DNA of 64,000 nt from Schistocerca nitens (GCF_023898315.1 NC_064619.1:480789376-480853375); one strand, 5' to 3'; positions 11,765 to 23,363 are shown, counted from the first letter of the stretch. Translations and numbers: made by a program. The notes: generated by a model not told the origin, from the sequence alone.

Positions 11765-12237
11765 AATGGTTCAAATGGCTCTAAGCACTATGGGACTGAG
11801 GTCATCAGTCCCCTAGACTTAGAATTACGTAAACCTAACTAACCTAAGGGTCCGCCCCTCGTGGTCTCGCGGTAGCGTTCTCGCTTCCCGAGCACGGGGT
11901 CCCGGGTTCGATTCCTGCCGGGGTCAGGGATTTTTCCTGCCTCGAGATGACTGGGTGTTGTTGTGTCGTCTTCATCATCATCATTCATCCCCATTACGGT
12001 CGGAGGAAGGCAACGGTGAACCACCTCCATTAGGACCTTGCCTAGTAAGGCGGTGCGGGTCTCCCGCATCGTTCCCCTACGCTCTGTAAAGAAGCATGGG
12101 ACTTCATTTCCATTTTTCACAACTAACCTAAGGACATCACACACATCCATGCCCGGGGCAGGATTCGAACCTGCGACCGTAGCAGCAGCGCGGTGCCGGA
12201 CTGAAGTGCCTAGAACCGCTCGGTCACAGCGGCCGGC
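11765..12237 (-). mobile_element. SINE type A, split by a nested SINE
   Basis: Minus-strand SINE: tail complement at 11765-11849 (GGCTCTAAGCACTATGGGAC and on), tRNA-like head at 12134-12237 (B box complement GGATTCGAACCTGCGACC; A box ending in CGGCCGGC). It is flanked by a 12 bp target duplication TCTGGATTGTCA (11753-11764 and 12238-12249). A type D SINE sits inside it at 11850-12120 with its own target duplication, so this copy is the older of the two. Confidence 0.9.
11850..12120 (+). mobile_element. SINE type D nested in a type A SINE
   Basis: Plus-strand tRNA-like head (A box CGTGGTCTCGCGGTAGCG; B box GGGTTCGATTCCTGCC), followed by CAGGGATTTTTCCTGCC and a tail rich in CATCATCATC and GGTCGGAGGAAGGCAACGG. 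It is flanked by a perfect 13 bp duplication AACTAACCTAAGG (11837-11849 and 12121-12133), which is a piece of the host SINE. The head is nearly the same as in type B SINEs (16862, 53517); the tail is different. Confidence 0.9.
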
Positions 12238-12249
12238 TCTGGATTGTCA

Positions 12250-13900
12250 GTTAGAGCTCAATGAAGTTTTGAATTGGCCGCGGCAGTGCAGAGTTGACTG
12301 GCAGCGGGCGTCGATCTGGAATGGCGTCTTTCTTCCGCTGTTGCCTTTCACCCGTGTGAAGCTGCGAGCGACAGTGCAAGGTGGATGACTGACATCAGTC
12401 AGTGGTTGAATGGCCAATTCTTTTCTCCGTTCAAGCCTAGAGGATTAGTACTGCTCTCCACTGGCGAGAGCTAGACAGCTAGCACGTCACCGATCAGATA
12501 GTGTTCTTACTAGGAGTCGGTTCCGGGCTGGGGTGAAGTTTTGGATGCAGCCGAATTACAGAGCCAACAATTAAGAATCGGAGTCAAAGGACATGACGGT
12601 GGTCGTGAGAATGGCTACTTGGCTGCACAAAACAGGGATCATTACAGGACTAAGACTGCAAAAGCCGCATCAAGTGAGTGAAGGAATATGGTATTCAGAA
12701 GAGAATAGTCGAATCCTCGTGGGAATATCCGTTGGATTGGAATGAAATCCAACAATGACTAATGAAACAATCAGAAAAAACTTGTAGTATAGCCATCGAG
12801 GGGTGGGATCAGCAGCAGTGACAAGTGCAGACGCAGCCATGAATACCAAGTCTTGAAATCAAGTCCCAACAAGAAATCTCTCGAAAGACGCCGCAGTCAT
12901 CAATCACCCAAAATAATTACCCTCTCAACGGCTCATCGATTTCGATCGAGGTTTTCCTCTCTTGCTTTCCCAGATCTTCTTTGAAATGTTGTCGTCACAT
13001 CTAAACGGTGACTGACGATATATGAGTGACAATGCCTAGGCAGTTCTGCTGTTCTTGATTCTTCATTCCAGTGTGTCACCCTTTGCACAGCTCTCCAAAA
13101 AGTCTCGAAAATATTTCGTTTACGGCCACTTTTTTGTGGTGGATTTTCATATACATAAATCCAGCAAGCAACTCCACGATTTTGTGCAGCAGGATGACGG
13201 ATCGTAGCTGAACCCTTTGATGGGACTTCAGGCTGCTTGATGATGGTCCCACGCCTGCAAGATGGTTAGCTCTCCCGGCATGTTTTTCACAGAGGTGCAG
13301 GTTTATCGAAAAACATGTTTTTTCATAGCGCAGAAAGATCTTTCAGAGTAACTTCTCTCCAGTTGGAAACAGTGCTCTTCTCAGTACGTCTGCACCGCCC
13401 AGCACTCGCATTTCGAGGCAGGATTTCCACAGACCACCATTAAGCTTCTCATCACGTTTCTCTAAGAACATTAGATTCCATAAGCTTTAAGGCACATTTC
13501 TATTTAGTTTCCTGTTGATTCACTAAGAATTTTAGATGTACCATAAATAAGGTGCAGTAAAATGAAAGAGAGACAGATGGAAAAAATACTCTGCTTATTC
13601 TTTCAATAATAATCGTCAAGACTGTTAACATATTTATCCAACTGTGACATAAGAGAGTCAGTGCCTCCATACGAAAATGGAGTCTTGACTGTACACAGGC
13701 GGGCCCATATATTACCAACATTGTTTCGACCACGCTGTAGAAATTTAGCTGGGAGGCTCTTGCACAAACTCCACATGGTCCCTATCCCAGTCCCCGTCAT
13801 TTCCATACTTTTGAAGCACTGAAGGAAGACATTCTTAGCCATCCATTTGCTTCAGAAGCGGAAATCTACTCATAAAATGAAGGCTTTCAGGACCGGATGT
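12250..13900. other. Unassigned spacer
   Basis: Around 50% GC, with no recognised protein motif, repeat or RNA gene on either strand. Short minus-strand frames near 13500-13842 have no motif that I recognise. Confidence 0.4.
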
Positions 13901-13904
13901 TTCA

Positions 13905-14119
13905 GCTGGCGAGAATTCTTTCTGGTTGTATGGCCGAGTCCGTGAAACTCTTCTATCCCTGTCGTTTCGTCCAAAGCTACGTTGGACATCTTCGGAGGTG
14001 CTCCTGGTTGTGCTGAGTCTTGCCGACTGACGAGTCGTACGTGGAAGAACGGCCTAAATACCGTGGAAAGTGGGTGTGGTCTGTATTTCACGTGATAGCA
14101 GAGATAAACCTTGTCAAGG
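13905..14119 (-). repeat. PLE-1 left inverted terminal repeat
   Basis: Read on the minus strand, this matches 17345-17776 on the plus strand (after the SINE there is removed), beginning CCTTGACAAGGTTTATCTC and running through CAAGACTCAGCACAACCAG to GAATTCTCG. PLEs are known for pseudo-LTRs in direct or inverted arrangement. Within it (minus strand, about 13997-13956) is a hairpin motif CCGAAGA, GTCC stem, GGAC, GAAAC that resembles the hammerhead ribozymes reported in PLE repeats, but with a C for U in the core. Confidence 0.85.
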
Positions 14120-14583
14120 ATTAAAATGTTATGAATAAAGAGGCTTACAGAAGTAAGATTTTGGATCTTTTAACGTCAGGACAACATAATAAACTTAACA
14201 AATACACTACAGCTAGCATACTGAGGAAAACAAATACGCTGATAAAGTCATATACTTCAATTCAAAAGGAGGAGAAGAAAGGTTTGTTGAGGAGTGAAGC
14301 TAGGGCCTACCTAAAGTTCATTAGATTAACCTTCCTCTGAAACCTATCGTCAGTGCTATTAATTTCCCAACGTACCAATTAGCATGATATCTGGCTTCTT
14401 GTTTACAACCACATATTGGCCGAACTGAATCTTATGTAAAAGACTCATGTCATTTCATTGAGAAACTGAAGGGACTAACTTTGGCTCCTGAGGATATTGT
14501 TGTCAATTTGACTTAGTGCTTTTATTTACGATGATTCCGCATAACGAAGTTTTGATTTACGCAGCGGAGGTTTTCGCAGCATA

Positions 14584-16005
14584 CACTCTTGGAAATTGAA
14601 ATAAGAACACCGTGAATTCATTGTCCCAGGAAGGGGAAACTTTATTGACACATTCCTGGGGTCAGATACATCACATGATCACACTGACAGAACCACAGGC
14701 ACATAGACACAGGCAACAGAGCATGCTCAATGTCGGCACTAGTACAGTGTATATCCACCTTTCGCAGCAATGCAGGCTGCTATTCTCCCATGGAGACGAT
14801 CGTAGAGATGCTGGATGTAGTCATGTGGAACGGCTTGCCATGCTATTTCCACCTGGCGCCTCAGTTGGACCAGCGTTCGTGCTGGACGTGCAGACCGCGT
14901 GAGACGACGCTTCATCCAGTCCCAAACATGCTCAATGGGGGACAGATCCGGAGATCTTGCTGGCCAGGGTAGTTGACTTACACCTTCTAGAGCACGTTGG
15001 GTGGCACGGGATACATGCGGACGTGCATTGTCCTGTTGGAACAGCAAGTTCCCTTGCCGGTCTAGGAATGGTAGAACGATGGGTTCGATGACGGTTTGGA
15101 TGTACAGTGTACTATTCAGTGTCCCCTCGACGATCACCAGTGATGTACGGCCAGTGTAGGAGATCGCTCCCCACACCATGATGCCGGGTGTTGGCCCTGT
15201 GTGCCTCGGTCGTATGCAGTCCTGATTGTGGCGCTCACCTGCACGGCGCCAAACACGCATACGACCATCATTGGCACCAAGGCAGAAGCGACTCTCATCG
15301 CTGATGACGACACGTCTCTATTCGTCCCTCCATTCACGCCTGTCGCGACACCACTGGAGGCGGGCTGCACGATGTTGGGGCGTGAGCGGAAGACGGCCTA
15401 ACGGTGTGCGGGACCGTAGCCCAGCTTCATGGAGACGGTTGCGAATGGTCCTCGCCGATACCCCAGGAGCAACAGTGTCCCTAATTTGCTGGGAAGTGGC
15501 GGTGCGGTCCCCTACGGCACTGCGTAGGATCCTACGGTCTTGGCGTGCATCCGTGCGTCGCTGCGGTCCGGTCCCAGGTCGACGGGCACGTGCACCTTCC
15601 GCCGACCACTGGCGACAACATCGATGTACTGTGGAGACCTCACGCCCCACGTGTTGAGCAATTCGACGGTACGTCCACCCGGCCTCCCGCATGCCCACTA
15701 TACGCCCTCGCTCAAAGTCCGTCAACTGCACATACGGTTCACGTCCACGCTGTCGCGGCATGCTACCAGTGTTAAAGACTGCGATGGAGCTCCGTATGCC
15801 ACGGCAAACTGGCTGACACTGACGGCGGCGGTGCACAAATGCTGCGCAGCTAGCGCCATTCGACGGCCAACACCGCGGTTCCTGGTGTGTCCGCTGTGCC
15901 GTGCGTGTGATCATTGCTTGTACAGCCCTCTCGCAGTGTCCGGAGCAAGTATGGTGGGTCTGACACACCGGTGTCAATGTGTTCTTTTTTCCATTTCCAG
16001 GAGTG
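14584..16005 (-). mobile_element. Tc1-like DNA transposon inside PLE-1
   Basis: About 1.42 kb element with ~29 bp terminal inverted repeats (left CACTCTTGGAAATTGAAATA; right complement CACTCCTGGAAATGGAAAAA) and flanking TA dinucleotides at 14582-14583 and 16006-16007, the Tc1/mariner target. The minus strand carries a transposase in two frames. It interrupts the RT of PLE-1, so it is younger than that element. Confidence 0.92.
14739..15790 (-). pseudogene. Tc1-like transposase (frameshifted)
   Basis: N-terminal part about 15760-15318: MPRQRGREPYVQLTDFERG followed by helix-turn-helix DNA-binding segments (WTYRRIAQHVGREVSTVHR). The C-terminal catalytic part 15260-14739 is in another frame: PGIMVWGAIS, then FQQDNARPH (second catalytic Asp) and SPDLSPIEHVWD (Glu). 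By hand count 32 residues separate the Asp and the Glu, two fewer than the usual Tc1 spacing of 34. The break lies near 15260-15320. Tc1 transposases cut and paste their element at TA. Confidence 0.88.
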
Positions 16006-16861
16006 TATTTGAGTGCTCTTTTCAGACACTGTCTCACCTCTAGTCAGTTCCAATGGGCGAATGAGTTTTATGAGTAGGCTGATGGTGTGGCCATGGGTAA
16101 CCCATTGAGTCCTACGATCGCCAATTTTTACATGGAAAAATTGGAACAATTAGCTTTGGAAAAAGCGAATAAGAAACCATGTCGATGGTATCGATACATG
16201 GATGATACATTTGTGGTTTGGTCACATGGCAAAAAGCTTTAGAGGAATTCTTTTGTTGTTTAAATAGTATAAACCCTAAAATACAGTTTACCATGGAAAT
16301 GGAGAAAGACAATGAAATATCCTTCTTGTATGTCTTCGTTATGAGCCAGACTGATGGCAGCTTAAATCATAGAGTCTTTCGGAAGGTTACACATACCGAC
16401 AGATAGTTGCATAAGGATTCCAATCATCATCTGCAACAGAAAAGAGGTGTAATTAAAAGTCTAGTGGACAGAGCTAAAAGAATTTGTGCGCCGGAATACC
16501 TGGACTCCGAGTTAAAATATCTAAAGCAGGCGTTTGAGAAGGATGGGTACTCTAGTAAGGAAATAAATAGTTTTGCTACCGAATAACAGGAAGCCTAAGG
16601 ACAACGATATGTCAGAACGATGGAAGAACACGGTTTCTCTACCCTTCATCAAAAAAGTAACGGATCGAATTGGCAAGATTTTAAGGAAACATAACGTTCG
16701 ACCGATTTTCAGACCAACTAAGAAAATAGGCTAAGCACTTCATTCACTTAAGGATAAACGTCCCCCTGTCTCTGCAAGTGGTGTATACAAGATTACGTGT
16801 ACATGTGGTGGGGTCTACATTTGAACTACAAGGAGAAGTGTGAATACAGCTTGAAGGAACA

Positions 16862-17068
16862 AAAAAATGGCTCTGAGCACTATGGGACTCAACTGCTGTG
16901 GTCATAAGTCCCCTAGAACTTAGAACTACTTAAACCTAACTAACCTAAGGACAGCACACAACACCGAGCCATCACGAGGCAGAGAAAATCCCTGACCCCG
17001 CCGGGAATCGAACCCGGGAACCCGGGCGTGGGAAGCGAGAACGCTACCGCACGACCTCGAGATGCGGG
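16862..17068 (-). mobile_element. SINE type B in the PLE-1 endonuclease
   Basis: Minus-strand SINE with tail complement GGCTCTGAGCACTATGGGAC, the shared AACCTAACTAACCTAAGGAC block, and a tRNA-like head (B box complement GGGAATCGAACCCGGGAACC). The target duplication is CTTGAAGGAACA at 16850-16861 and 17069-17080. The head matches type D; the tail matches type A. Confidence 0.92.
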
Positions 17069-17344
17069 CTTGAAGGAACATAAAAGTCTTTGCCGACTAG
17101 GGAAAACAGACAAGTAAGCCGTGGCGGAACATGCTCTTTACTCGGGAGATCACGTAGTGAAATGTTCGGAAACTGAAGTTTTATGTACCATGACGAACTA
17201 TTATCCACGGCTATATAGAGAAGCCATCGGAATATATAAACATGGGGATAATTTTAATAGAATAGCGATATACGGACAGTGGCGCTACAGAATCGATGAG
17301 AAGGTTTTATCTTTGACGTACTATGATCGATAGTTATATTTTAC

Positions 17345-17776
17345 GCTTGACAAGGTTTATCTCTGCTATCACGTGAAATCCAGACCACGCCCACTTTCCA
17401 CGGTGTTTGGACCGTTCTTCGTCGTCAGACTCGCCAGTTGGCAAGACTCAGCACAACCAGCAGTACGTCCGAAGATGTTCAACGTAGCCTTGGACGAAAT
17501 GTCAGGGTTATAAAAGTTCCATGGACCACGGCCAGCCGGCCGAAGTGGCCGTGCGGTTAAAGGCTCTGCAGTCTGGAACCGCAAGACCGCTACGGTCGCA
17601 GGTTCGAATCCTGCCTCGGGCATGGATGTTTGTGATGTCCTTAGGTTAGTTAGGTTTAACTAGTTCTAAGTTCTAGGGGACTAATAACCTCAGCAGTTGA
17701 GTCCCATAGTGCTCAGAGCCATTTGAACCATTTGACCACGGCCATACAACCCGGAAGAATTCTCGGCAGGAGAAAT
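17345..17776 (+). repeat. PLE-1 right inverted terminal repeat, split by a SINE
   Basis: Inverted partner of 13905-14119. It carries the same hairpin motif at 17467-17511 (CCGAAGATGTTC, then GGACGAAAT). Interrupted at 17535-17733 by a SINE. Confidence 0.85.
17535..17733 (+). mobile_element. SINE type A in the PLE-1 terminal repeat
   Basis: Head GCCGGCCGAAGTGGCCGTGC, B box GGTTCGAATCCTGCCTCGGG, then the ATGTCCTTAGGTTAGTTAGG block and tail ending AGAGCCATTTGAACCATT. Target duplication GACCACGGCCA at 17524-17534 and 17734-17744. Confidence 0.92.
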
Positions 17777-17898
17777 GTATTCTTGGATACAGTCATGGTT
17801 CCGTAGACAACACCAAACATTTTTCTAAGAAGCCACTGACTGTCTTGTCTCACAGGGGGAGAGATGTATTAATACTTATGAGGGTCACTTTGGAATAT

Positions 17899-18049
17899 TA
17901 GGTTGATGCATAAGTTCCTAGCCCTTTTGTTTTGCATATTGGTATTCCGGTTGCTATGAGTTTATTTATCGATTGTCTTTTTTTACTTGTAGTTCACTAT
18001 TGTTACTGATGTCGGCACATTGTCATTTTGTCATTTAGAGATAATGAAG
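17899..18049 (+). mobile_element. Mariner left end fragment
   Basis: TTAGGTTGATGCATAAGTTC is a mariner (irritans-like) terminal inverted repeat as I know the family, followed by the T-rich leader usual for these elements. Only ~150 bp remain before a SINE. No transposase is visible. Confidence 0.65.
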
Positions 18050-18234
18050 CCGGCCGTGGTGGCCGAGTGGTTCTAGGTGCTACAGTCTGGAACCGCGAGA
18101 CCGCTACGGTCGCAGGTTCGAATCCTGCCTCGGGCATGGATGTGTGTGATGTCCTTAGGTTAGTTAGGTTTAAGTAGTTCTAAGTTCTAGGGGACTGATG
18201 ACCTCAGATGTTAAGTCCCAAAGTTCTCAGAGCC
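18050..18234 (+). mobile_element. SINE type A
   Basis: Head GCCGGCCGTGGTGGCCGAGT, B box GGTTCGAATCCTGCCTCGGG and the shared tail, truncated at AGTTCTCAGAGCCA. It adjoins the mariner fragment. I did not find a clear target duplication. Confidence 0.85.
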
Positions 18235-19392
18235 AAGTTCTATACTTAATCTTTTTCCGTCTGTCTTGCTTTCAATTGATTGACTCTTATATTATATGAT
18301 CAGACCAAGCCATCGATCGAGGATTATTAAGCTTGGTCCCGGCCACCTTCTGAATGTTCCCTAGCGTGTTGCGTCCAAGTGTGGTCACACTGTAGCGGCA
18401 CCTCTCACCGGCGGGATATGTTGCTCTGTCACGACTTCATGCGTGCGACAAGGGCGCCGCTGGCTGCCGCAACTTTATGGGGCGTCGTCAATCAGGCGCC
18501 CGTGACGGCTGATGTCAGCTGCCACGGCGGGAGGTGGACCGAACGGAAAAAGTGTAGCCAGCCGCCTCTCCCCGCCGCCACCGCCGCCGCCTCTGCCGCA
18601 GCCACTGTGCTCCGGGCCTGCAGCTGACAACCCCAGCCCACTCCCGGCCGCCGAGAGTCCGCCGCCCCAGAATCAAATTACGTCTGCTCCCAGTAGGAGG
18701 GACCTCTATTTCTTGCGCTTGCTGGAATCCATTCGACGTAATGCAATACTCATCGGTTATTGCATTCTTTATTTTGGTCCGGTTAAACATTTTTAACAAT
18801 TGAACGAGATGCGAGCGTGTCATGTCCAATTTGGTTTGAGTTTTCGTGGTAGAAAATATCTGTTTTTCTTAGACGTCACCCAGAAGTCTTTCTCCGGAGT
18901 CATGAGTCTGCAAAGATAAATGACGTTTAGTTTACACTAAGTAGGTACTTGCATTTAGGGAGAGCATGCTTGAACTATCTGCCTTGGTTTAAATGTCCTT
19001 TCGTTTATTACTCGTCTTCTTCCGGTCAGTTCTGCGCGAAATCCGTTCTGAATTTTGAGTGCAATAGCCGGTATCTCGTTTCACATTGTTTCGTGCTTGA
19101 ACTCGGTCTTGGTTCATAACTTGTAGATGTCATCTTGTGTTTTCGTCTATGGTGAGAAACGTTTTGTTAACAGATTACCACTGACAAGTATATGAATTTG
19201 TGCGCTTTAAGTATGAAGAGGCATACCTGTATTATAAAAATACAATGACATCGTCAAATTTTAAATGCAGAATCAGCACCAGCATCGTCAAATACATACA
19301 AATAACGTCATATGCACGACTCATGTTGTCAGTAGCACTACTGTTCAAAACAAGCTGCCGTACAGTAGCCACAAGATGTTTGTGTTGTAAGT
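18235..19392. other. Unassigned; GC-rich patch
   Basis: 18370-18700 is markedly GC- and CpG-richer than its surroundings and contains CCGCCGCC repeats. It could be a promoter or first-exon region of a host gene, but there is no recognisable protein, TATA box or splice pattern, so I make no gene call. Confidence 0.35.
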
Positions 19393-19453
19393 ACGGGGAG
19401 TGATGACCTCAGAAATTGAGTCCCATAGTGCTCAGAGCCATTTGAATCATTTT
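19393..19453 (+). mobile_element. 5'-truncated SINE tail (61 bp)
   Basis: Only the SINE tail is present (GTGATGACCTCAGAAATTGA through AGAGCCATTTGAATCATTT), yet it is flanked by a perfect 10 bp duplication TGTTGTAAGT (19383-19392 and 19454-19463). It is therefore a bona fide short insertion and not a fragment left by deletion. Confidence 0.85.
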
Positions 19454-19588
19454 TGTTGTAAGTTCACCAGATGTCGCTAATGTCGGCATACACTAGTTTT
19501 CAATAATTAATTGAACAGCTAAAATAAAAATGTGCCAAACAGTGCAAACTGAAAGGCACGACGGATTTATTTGAGAGTGTAGTCATTC

Positions 19589-19642
19589 TGCTTGACTACG
19601 AGCTTAAGATGTTCTGCTTGACTATGAGCTTAAGATGTTCTA
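19589..19642. repeat. 26 bp tandem duplication
   Basis: Two copies of CTGCTTGACTACGAGCTTAA plus GATGTT, differing by one base, in the C-terminal RT region of PLE-2. Confidence 0.85.
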
Positions 19643-20955
19643 GCTCTTGTGTCAAACTTTCGTTGTCCGAGATGGCGTAAACCCTTCTGGCCAACATTCG
19701 AAGGACCTCTGTGTGTTACTACGATGGATCCAACTTGTAGCATGTAGATATGGGTCCAGATGCATCGATATTCTGAAAGCAAATCGTCCCAGAGTCCCAC
19801 CGTTCTTCCTGTAGACCATTACGTCAAGAAATGCAAGCTTCCCATCCCTTTCGATCTCTGTTGTGAAACTGATGCCAGAATAAAGACAATTAAAATTATT
19901 CAGGAAACGATGTAGAACTTCTGTTCCATTTCGCTACAACACACCTTCCATGTATCTCCAAAAACAGAAATTTTTCAAGAACGCGGTCCTCATTGCCCTG
20001 TCTTCAAACCTTTGCTTAAATAATAAATTGGCGATTCTTGAAATAATTGACTCCCCACAGCCACTCCGTCAAATTGTTCAAGATGTTTGTCATGGAATAA
20101 AAATTAAATCGACGTCAGCAGATGACGGTTCAGCTTCATAATTTCAACGTTCAGCTTTTCACTGATTAAAGTCAACGATTCTTCAAGAGGAACCTGGGTA
20201 AAAAGAGGCACTACATCAAAGCTCACAAGCGATCCGGGGGACCAAGGCACAAGGAATTCAAGCACTGAATGAAAGCTATAAAACTGGAAATATGATGTAC
20301 ACATTCTCCACCGTGAGGGCCAAGAAATACATAGCAACGTTCTACGTAGGCGCACCCAAATTACTCGATGTTGAACACGTTGTGGAATACCAACTTTAAG
20401 GGCTTTTGTCAAAGGGTACAATCTTGGAGGAATGGTAGCACCTGCACAAAATTTTTAAGCACATCTTAATATAACGAACTCTTTTTCAGAACTGTAAGTA
20501 TCATCACTCAGTAAGGTCATTCCACAATCTTCGGTAAGCAGAGTCCTTAAAAGATAGATTTTCCCCACATAAGTGTCCCGAGAAAGAAGAAGCGTGGTGG
20601 CATTAATAATCTGGATCTGTAGTGGACTGGTATGCAGCGTTTCCGGTACAGGAGATACACTTCGTAGAGGGTAGAGCTCATTGCGATGGATGTGAAACCT
20701 TTTAAAATTTTGTTCATGCCGGAGCAGCAAGCGTAGGATGAAATCTTCTTGGAGATTTAATAAAAAGCCAATCAGCTGCAAAATGGAATGTTTATTGAAG
20801 CCCATTACGATGGTCCCATAGCTTATAAAAACGCCTTCTTCAGAAGGAAATAGTGACAACTGGGTTAGATGTAGTGACGTAAGGTACGTTAAAATATAAG
20901 CAAAAGGTGTTATTGAGATATAAAATTTCACCTCCATAGAATTTAAAAAATACAC
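19600..20955 (-). pseudogene. PLE-2: Penelope-like RT, broken
   Basis: Minus strand, several frames. About 20550-20460 gives TEDCGMTLLSDDTYSSEKEF. 20430-20400 gives IPPRLYPLTKALKVG. 20250-20110 gives the palm motif LVSFDVVPLFTQVPLEESLT. 19960-19750 gives ISFTTEIERDGKLAFLDVMV and the following RT C-terminus. The region that should hold the YxDD box (about 20100-19960) is decayed. The GIY-YIG domain is missing. The plus-strand partner of this region is non-coding. Confidence 0.85.
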
Positions 20956-21245
20956 AACAAGGTGGTTGTCATTACAAACCTGACTAATGTGCAGCTTGTA
21001 TTAAATAACAACAACCATGTTGTACATGTTTTAATTATTATGGAGGTGAAATTTTATTTGACTGACACCTGTCGGCTGTATTTTAACGTACATCCGCGAA
21101 CAGACGTAACCCAGTTGTCACTAATTCCTTCTGAAGAAAGTGTTATTATAAATGTTGGTAAGAGGGCTTAAATAAACTTCTGTTTTGCAGCTGATTGGCT
21201 GTGTATTAATTCTACAAGGGGATGTGAGGCCTCTTGCCTGATTTC
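20700..21245. repeat. Large inverted repeat at the 5' side of PLE-2
   Basis: The left arm (about 20700-20950) and right arm (about 21025-21245) are inverted, diverged copies. Shared landmarks are ATGGAGGTGAAATTTTAT, TTTTAACGTAC, CAGTTGTCACTA, CCTTCTGAAGAA, AATAAAC, and TTTTGCAGCTGATTGGCT. The spacer is ~75 bp. The arrangement equals head-to-head pseudo-LTRs as known for PLEs. Confidence 0.85.
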
Positions 21246-23308
21246 TTCCTCTAGGTTGCAGGTAAGGTGGACACTGCTTGCTCCACAGACGAAATAGATT
21301 CATTGATTGGAACTCTACTCGGCTTGTGAGAAAAATCTATTTTGTTTTCCTAAACTGAAAGCGTGGCGTCGCCGAGTTCTTTAATTGTGAAGTTAATCAT
21401 GATCCTTCGATAGGTGTCATCATTCCATGTCATGGATCATTGAACTTTTGAAGACTGACTACGCTCCAAGTCCAATAGTGAGAATAACAACCCACACATC
21501 CTGAAGAAATATCCGTCAGCGGTGACGAAACATACAAGTGTAGGTAAAATACATCTTTGTTTATAACATCCAGTTGCCCGCGAGTAAAACAAATGCGCTC
21601 CCTTACTAGGACAACAATAAATAATCTCATTACCATTGACCGTTTTAGTATTAACATAGTCAACAAATCTTCCAAAATTCAGCATAATACCTTCGTTACT
21701 GCACCCCAGCATAAAAGCGAGGGAATTCAGCAGCTTCCTTATTCGAAGTTAATCAAATTTTCTTAATAGTGCAAGTACTTCATTCTTTTCCAGAATTATC
21801 GGGACTGAAGCTGCATCACACAATGATGTAGACGCAATATTTCAGCAGTGTATATAGCGGCCTCTCATCTGGTGTGAGACGTTCCCGGGGGAGGACGGGG
21901 GGGAGGTGGTACACTGGGGGCCGAGGCGCACAATAACCCTGGGTTCGATTATGTAGGGCGGCGATGGGGTGAGTAGACTGTTGTAGCCTGCTGTGTATCA
22001 CTACGGGCTACGGCAGGAACGAAGTCTTTCCATCGTTTCTAGGTCCACAGTTCCACACAATACAATAAAATACAAAGCATAGTAATACATCCATATGGCC
22101 GAGTCCTTGACAATTGTTTCTTGATGTCGTGTAAAACAGGTTTTAAATTTAGCTCAATGCGTAATCCTTGTCTCTGTTTATAATGTTCCCTGGCAGTGCA
22201 TTTTCGACTGAGCCCTTTAATGTACAATCTCAGTAGCGTGACGCAGAGGTAGCAATTCGTGTCTCTTCAGACATCTTTGTGTGCCTTGGTTACACAGTGG
22301 CTCTGCTACCGCAGATTTCTCAGGTTTTAATTACCGTGTGTCGCGATAGTGCGCAATACATCTCAAGTAACTGGAGCGAATTGTTTGGTAATTATACGTA
22401 AATAGACTATTTATGTGTTTTTTGTTAAGAATTCGGATTTGGCAGCTACCAATCAAGAGGTCACAATGTGCAGTCGATTTTATGAAATGGCATGCATATG
22501 TGTGTATTTTGGAACGCGTTGTGGTAGGTCGACCTGTGACAGTTAATGTGGAGAAGAAGACAGGTACAACTGCTACACACAGTGAGATAGTGACATTTCG
22601 TGCCCAGTGATCATTATATGGATAACAAAGGCTATACGTTCTAACAACCAGAAACATTATCCTGTTATTAAAGTGGAGTATGACGCGCCAGTGAAACAGG
22701 CCGAAACTTACAATGTATCGTCGTTACCGGATAGTGACATTGCATGCATCATCGTATGAAACGTAAAATACGTTCTATGTCGAAAAGATATGCAAAGAAT
22801 GTAAACACTTGTCGTATCAGAAGACAACAGTGAAATTACGTCACCCATGTGTGACGTTGTGTGCCAAATGTGAAATGGTTATCGAGTTCAAGAAATGGTG
22901 TTCGATTATGGCAATAAGAAATTTTGTGGTAATCCGAGGTATTTACTCTTGTCAGCTTCTTCTATCTACTAGCAGTCATATATTAAACGTATTTAATGGA
23001 AATCATATACGCTTACGGCTGCAGAAGGGACCTTGTGGGAAACAACATGCAATTATACTCCAGTTGAATGACTGCTGATAACTTAATATAGGGCAGTTTC
23101 TGGCGCATGACCTTAAAGATAAAGAGAACAAGTATCACAAGACATTGACCAAATTTATCCACTTGTCTTGATGTGTTGCGGTCTTCAGCGCACATACTTA
23201 TTTGATGTAGCCCTCCACATTAGTCTGTCTCGTCATAACTACTATAACCTGTGTACATTTGGACCTCCTTACTGTTACCATTGTATTCACCTATGCTATT
23301 TGCTCCCC

Positions 23309-23363
<55 letters not shown>

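Larger units (their letters stand above)
14125..17335 (+). pseudogene. PLE-1: Penelope-like RT and GIY-YIG endonuclease, broken
   Basis: A Penelope-like retroelement read in pieces. 14131-14581 gives the N-terminal region and first RT motifs (LRPIVSAIN and ASCLQPHIG blocks in shifted frames). After the Tc1 insertion, 16080-16240 gives ANFYMEKLEQLALEK and the catalytic box RYMDDTFVVW. 16270-16560 gives the RT C-terminus (HRVFRKVTHTDR, SNHHLQQKRGVIKSL). 16765-16850 gives the GIY-YIG nuclease start (GVYKITCTCGGVYI), cut by a SINE at 16862, and 17120-17335 its remainder (AEHALYSGDHV, REAIGIYKHGDNFN). Stops and frameshifts mark it as inactive. PLEs replicate by target-primed reverse transcription using this nuclease. 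Confidence 0.9.

Noticed and set aside
14612-16043. Plus-strand ORFs across the Tc1 element
   Set aside because: Antisense shadows of the minus-strand transposase.
18512-18796. Pro-rich ORF in the GC-rich patch
   Set aside because: No motif, and frames on both strands are open simply because of composition.
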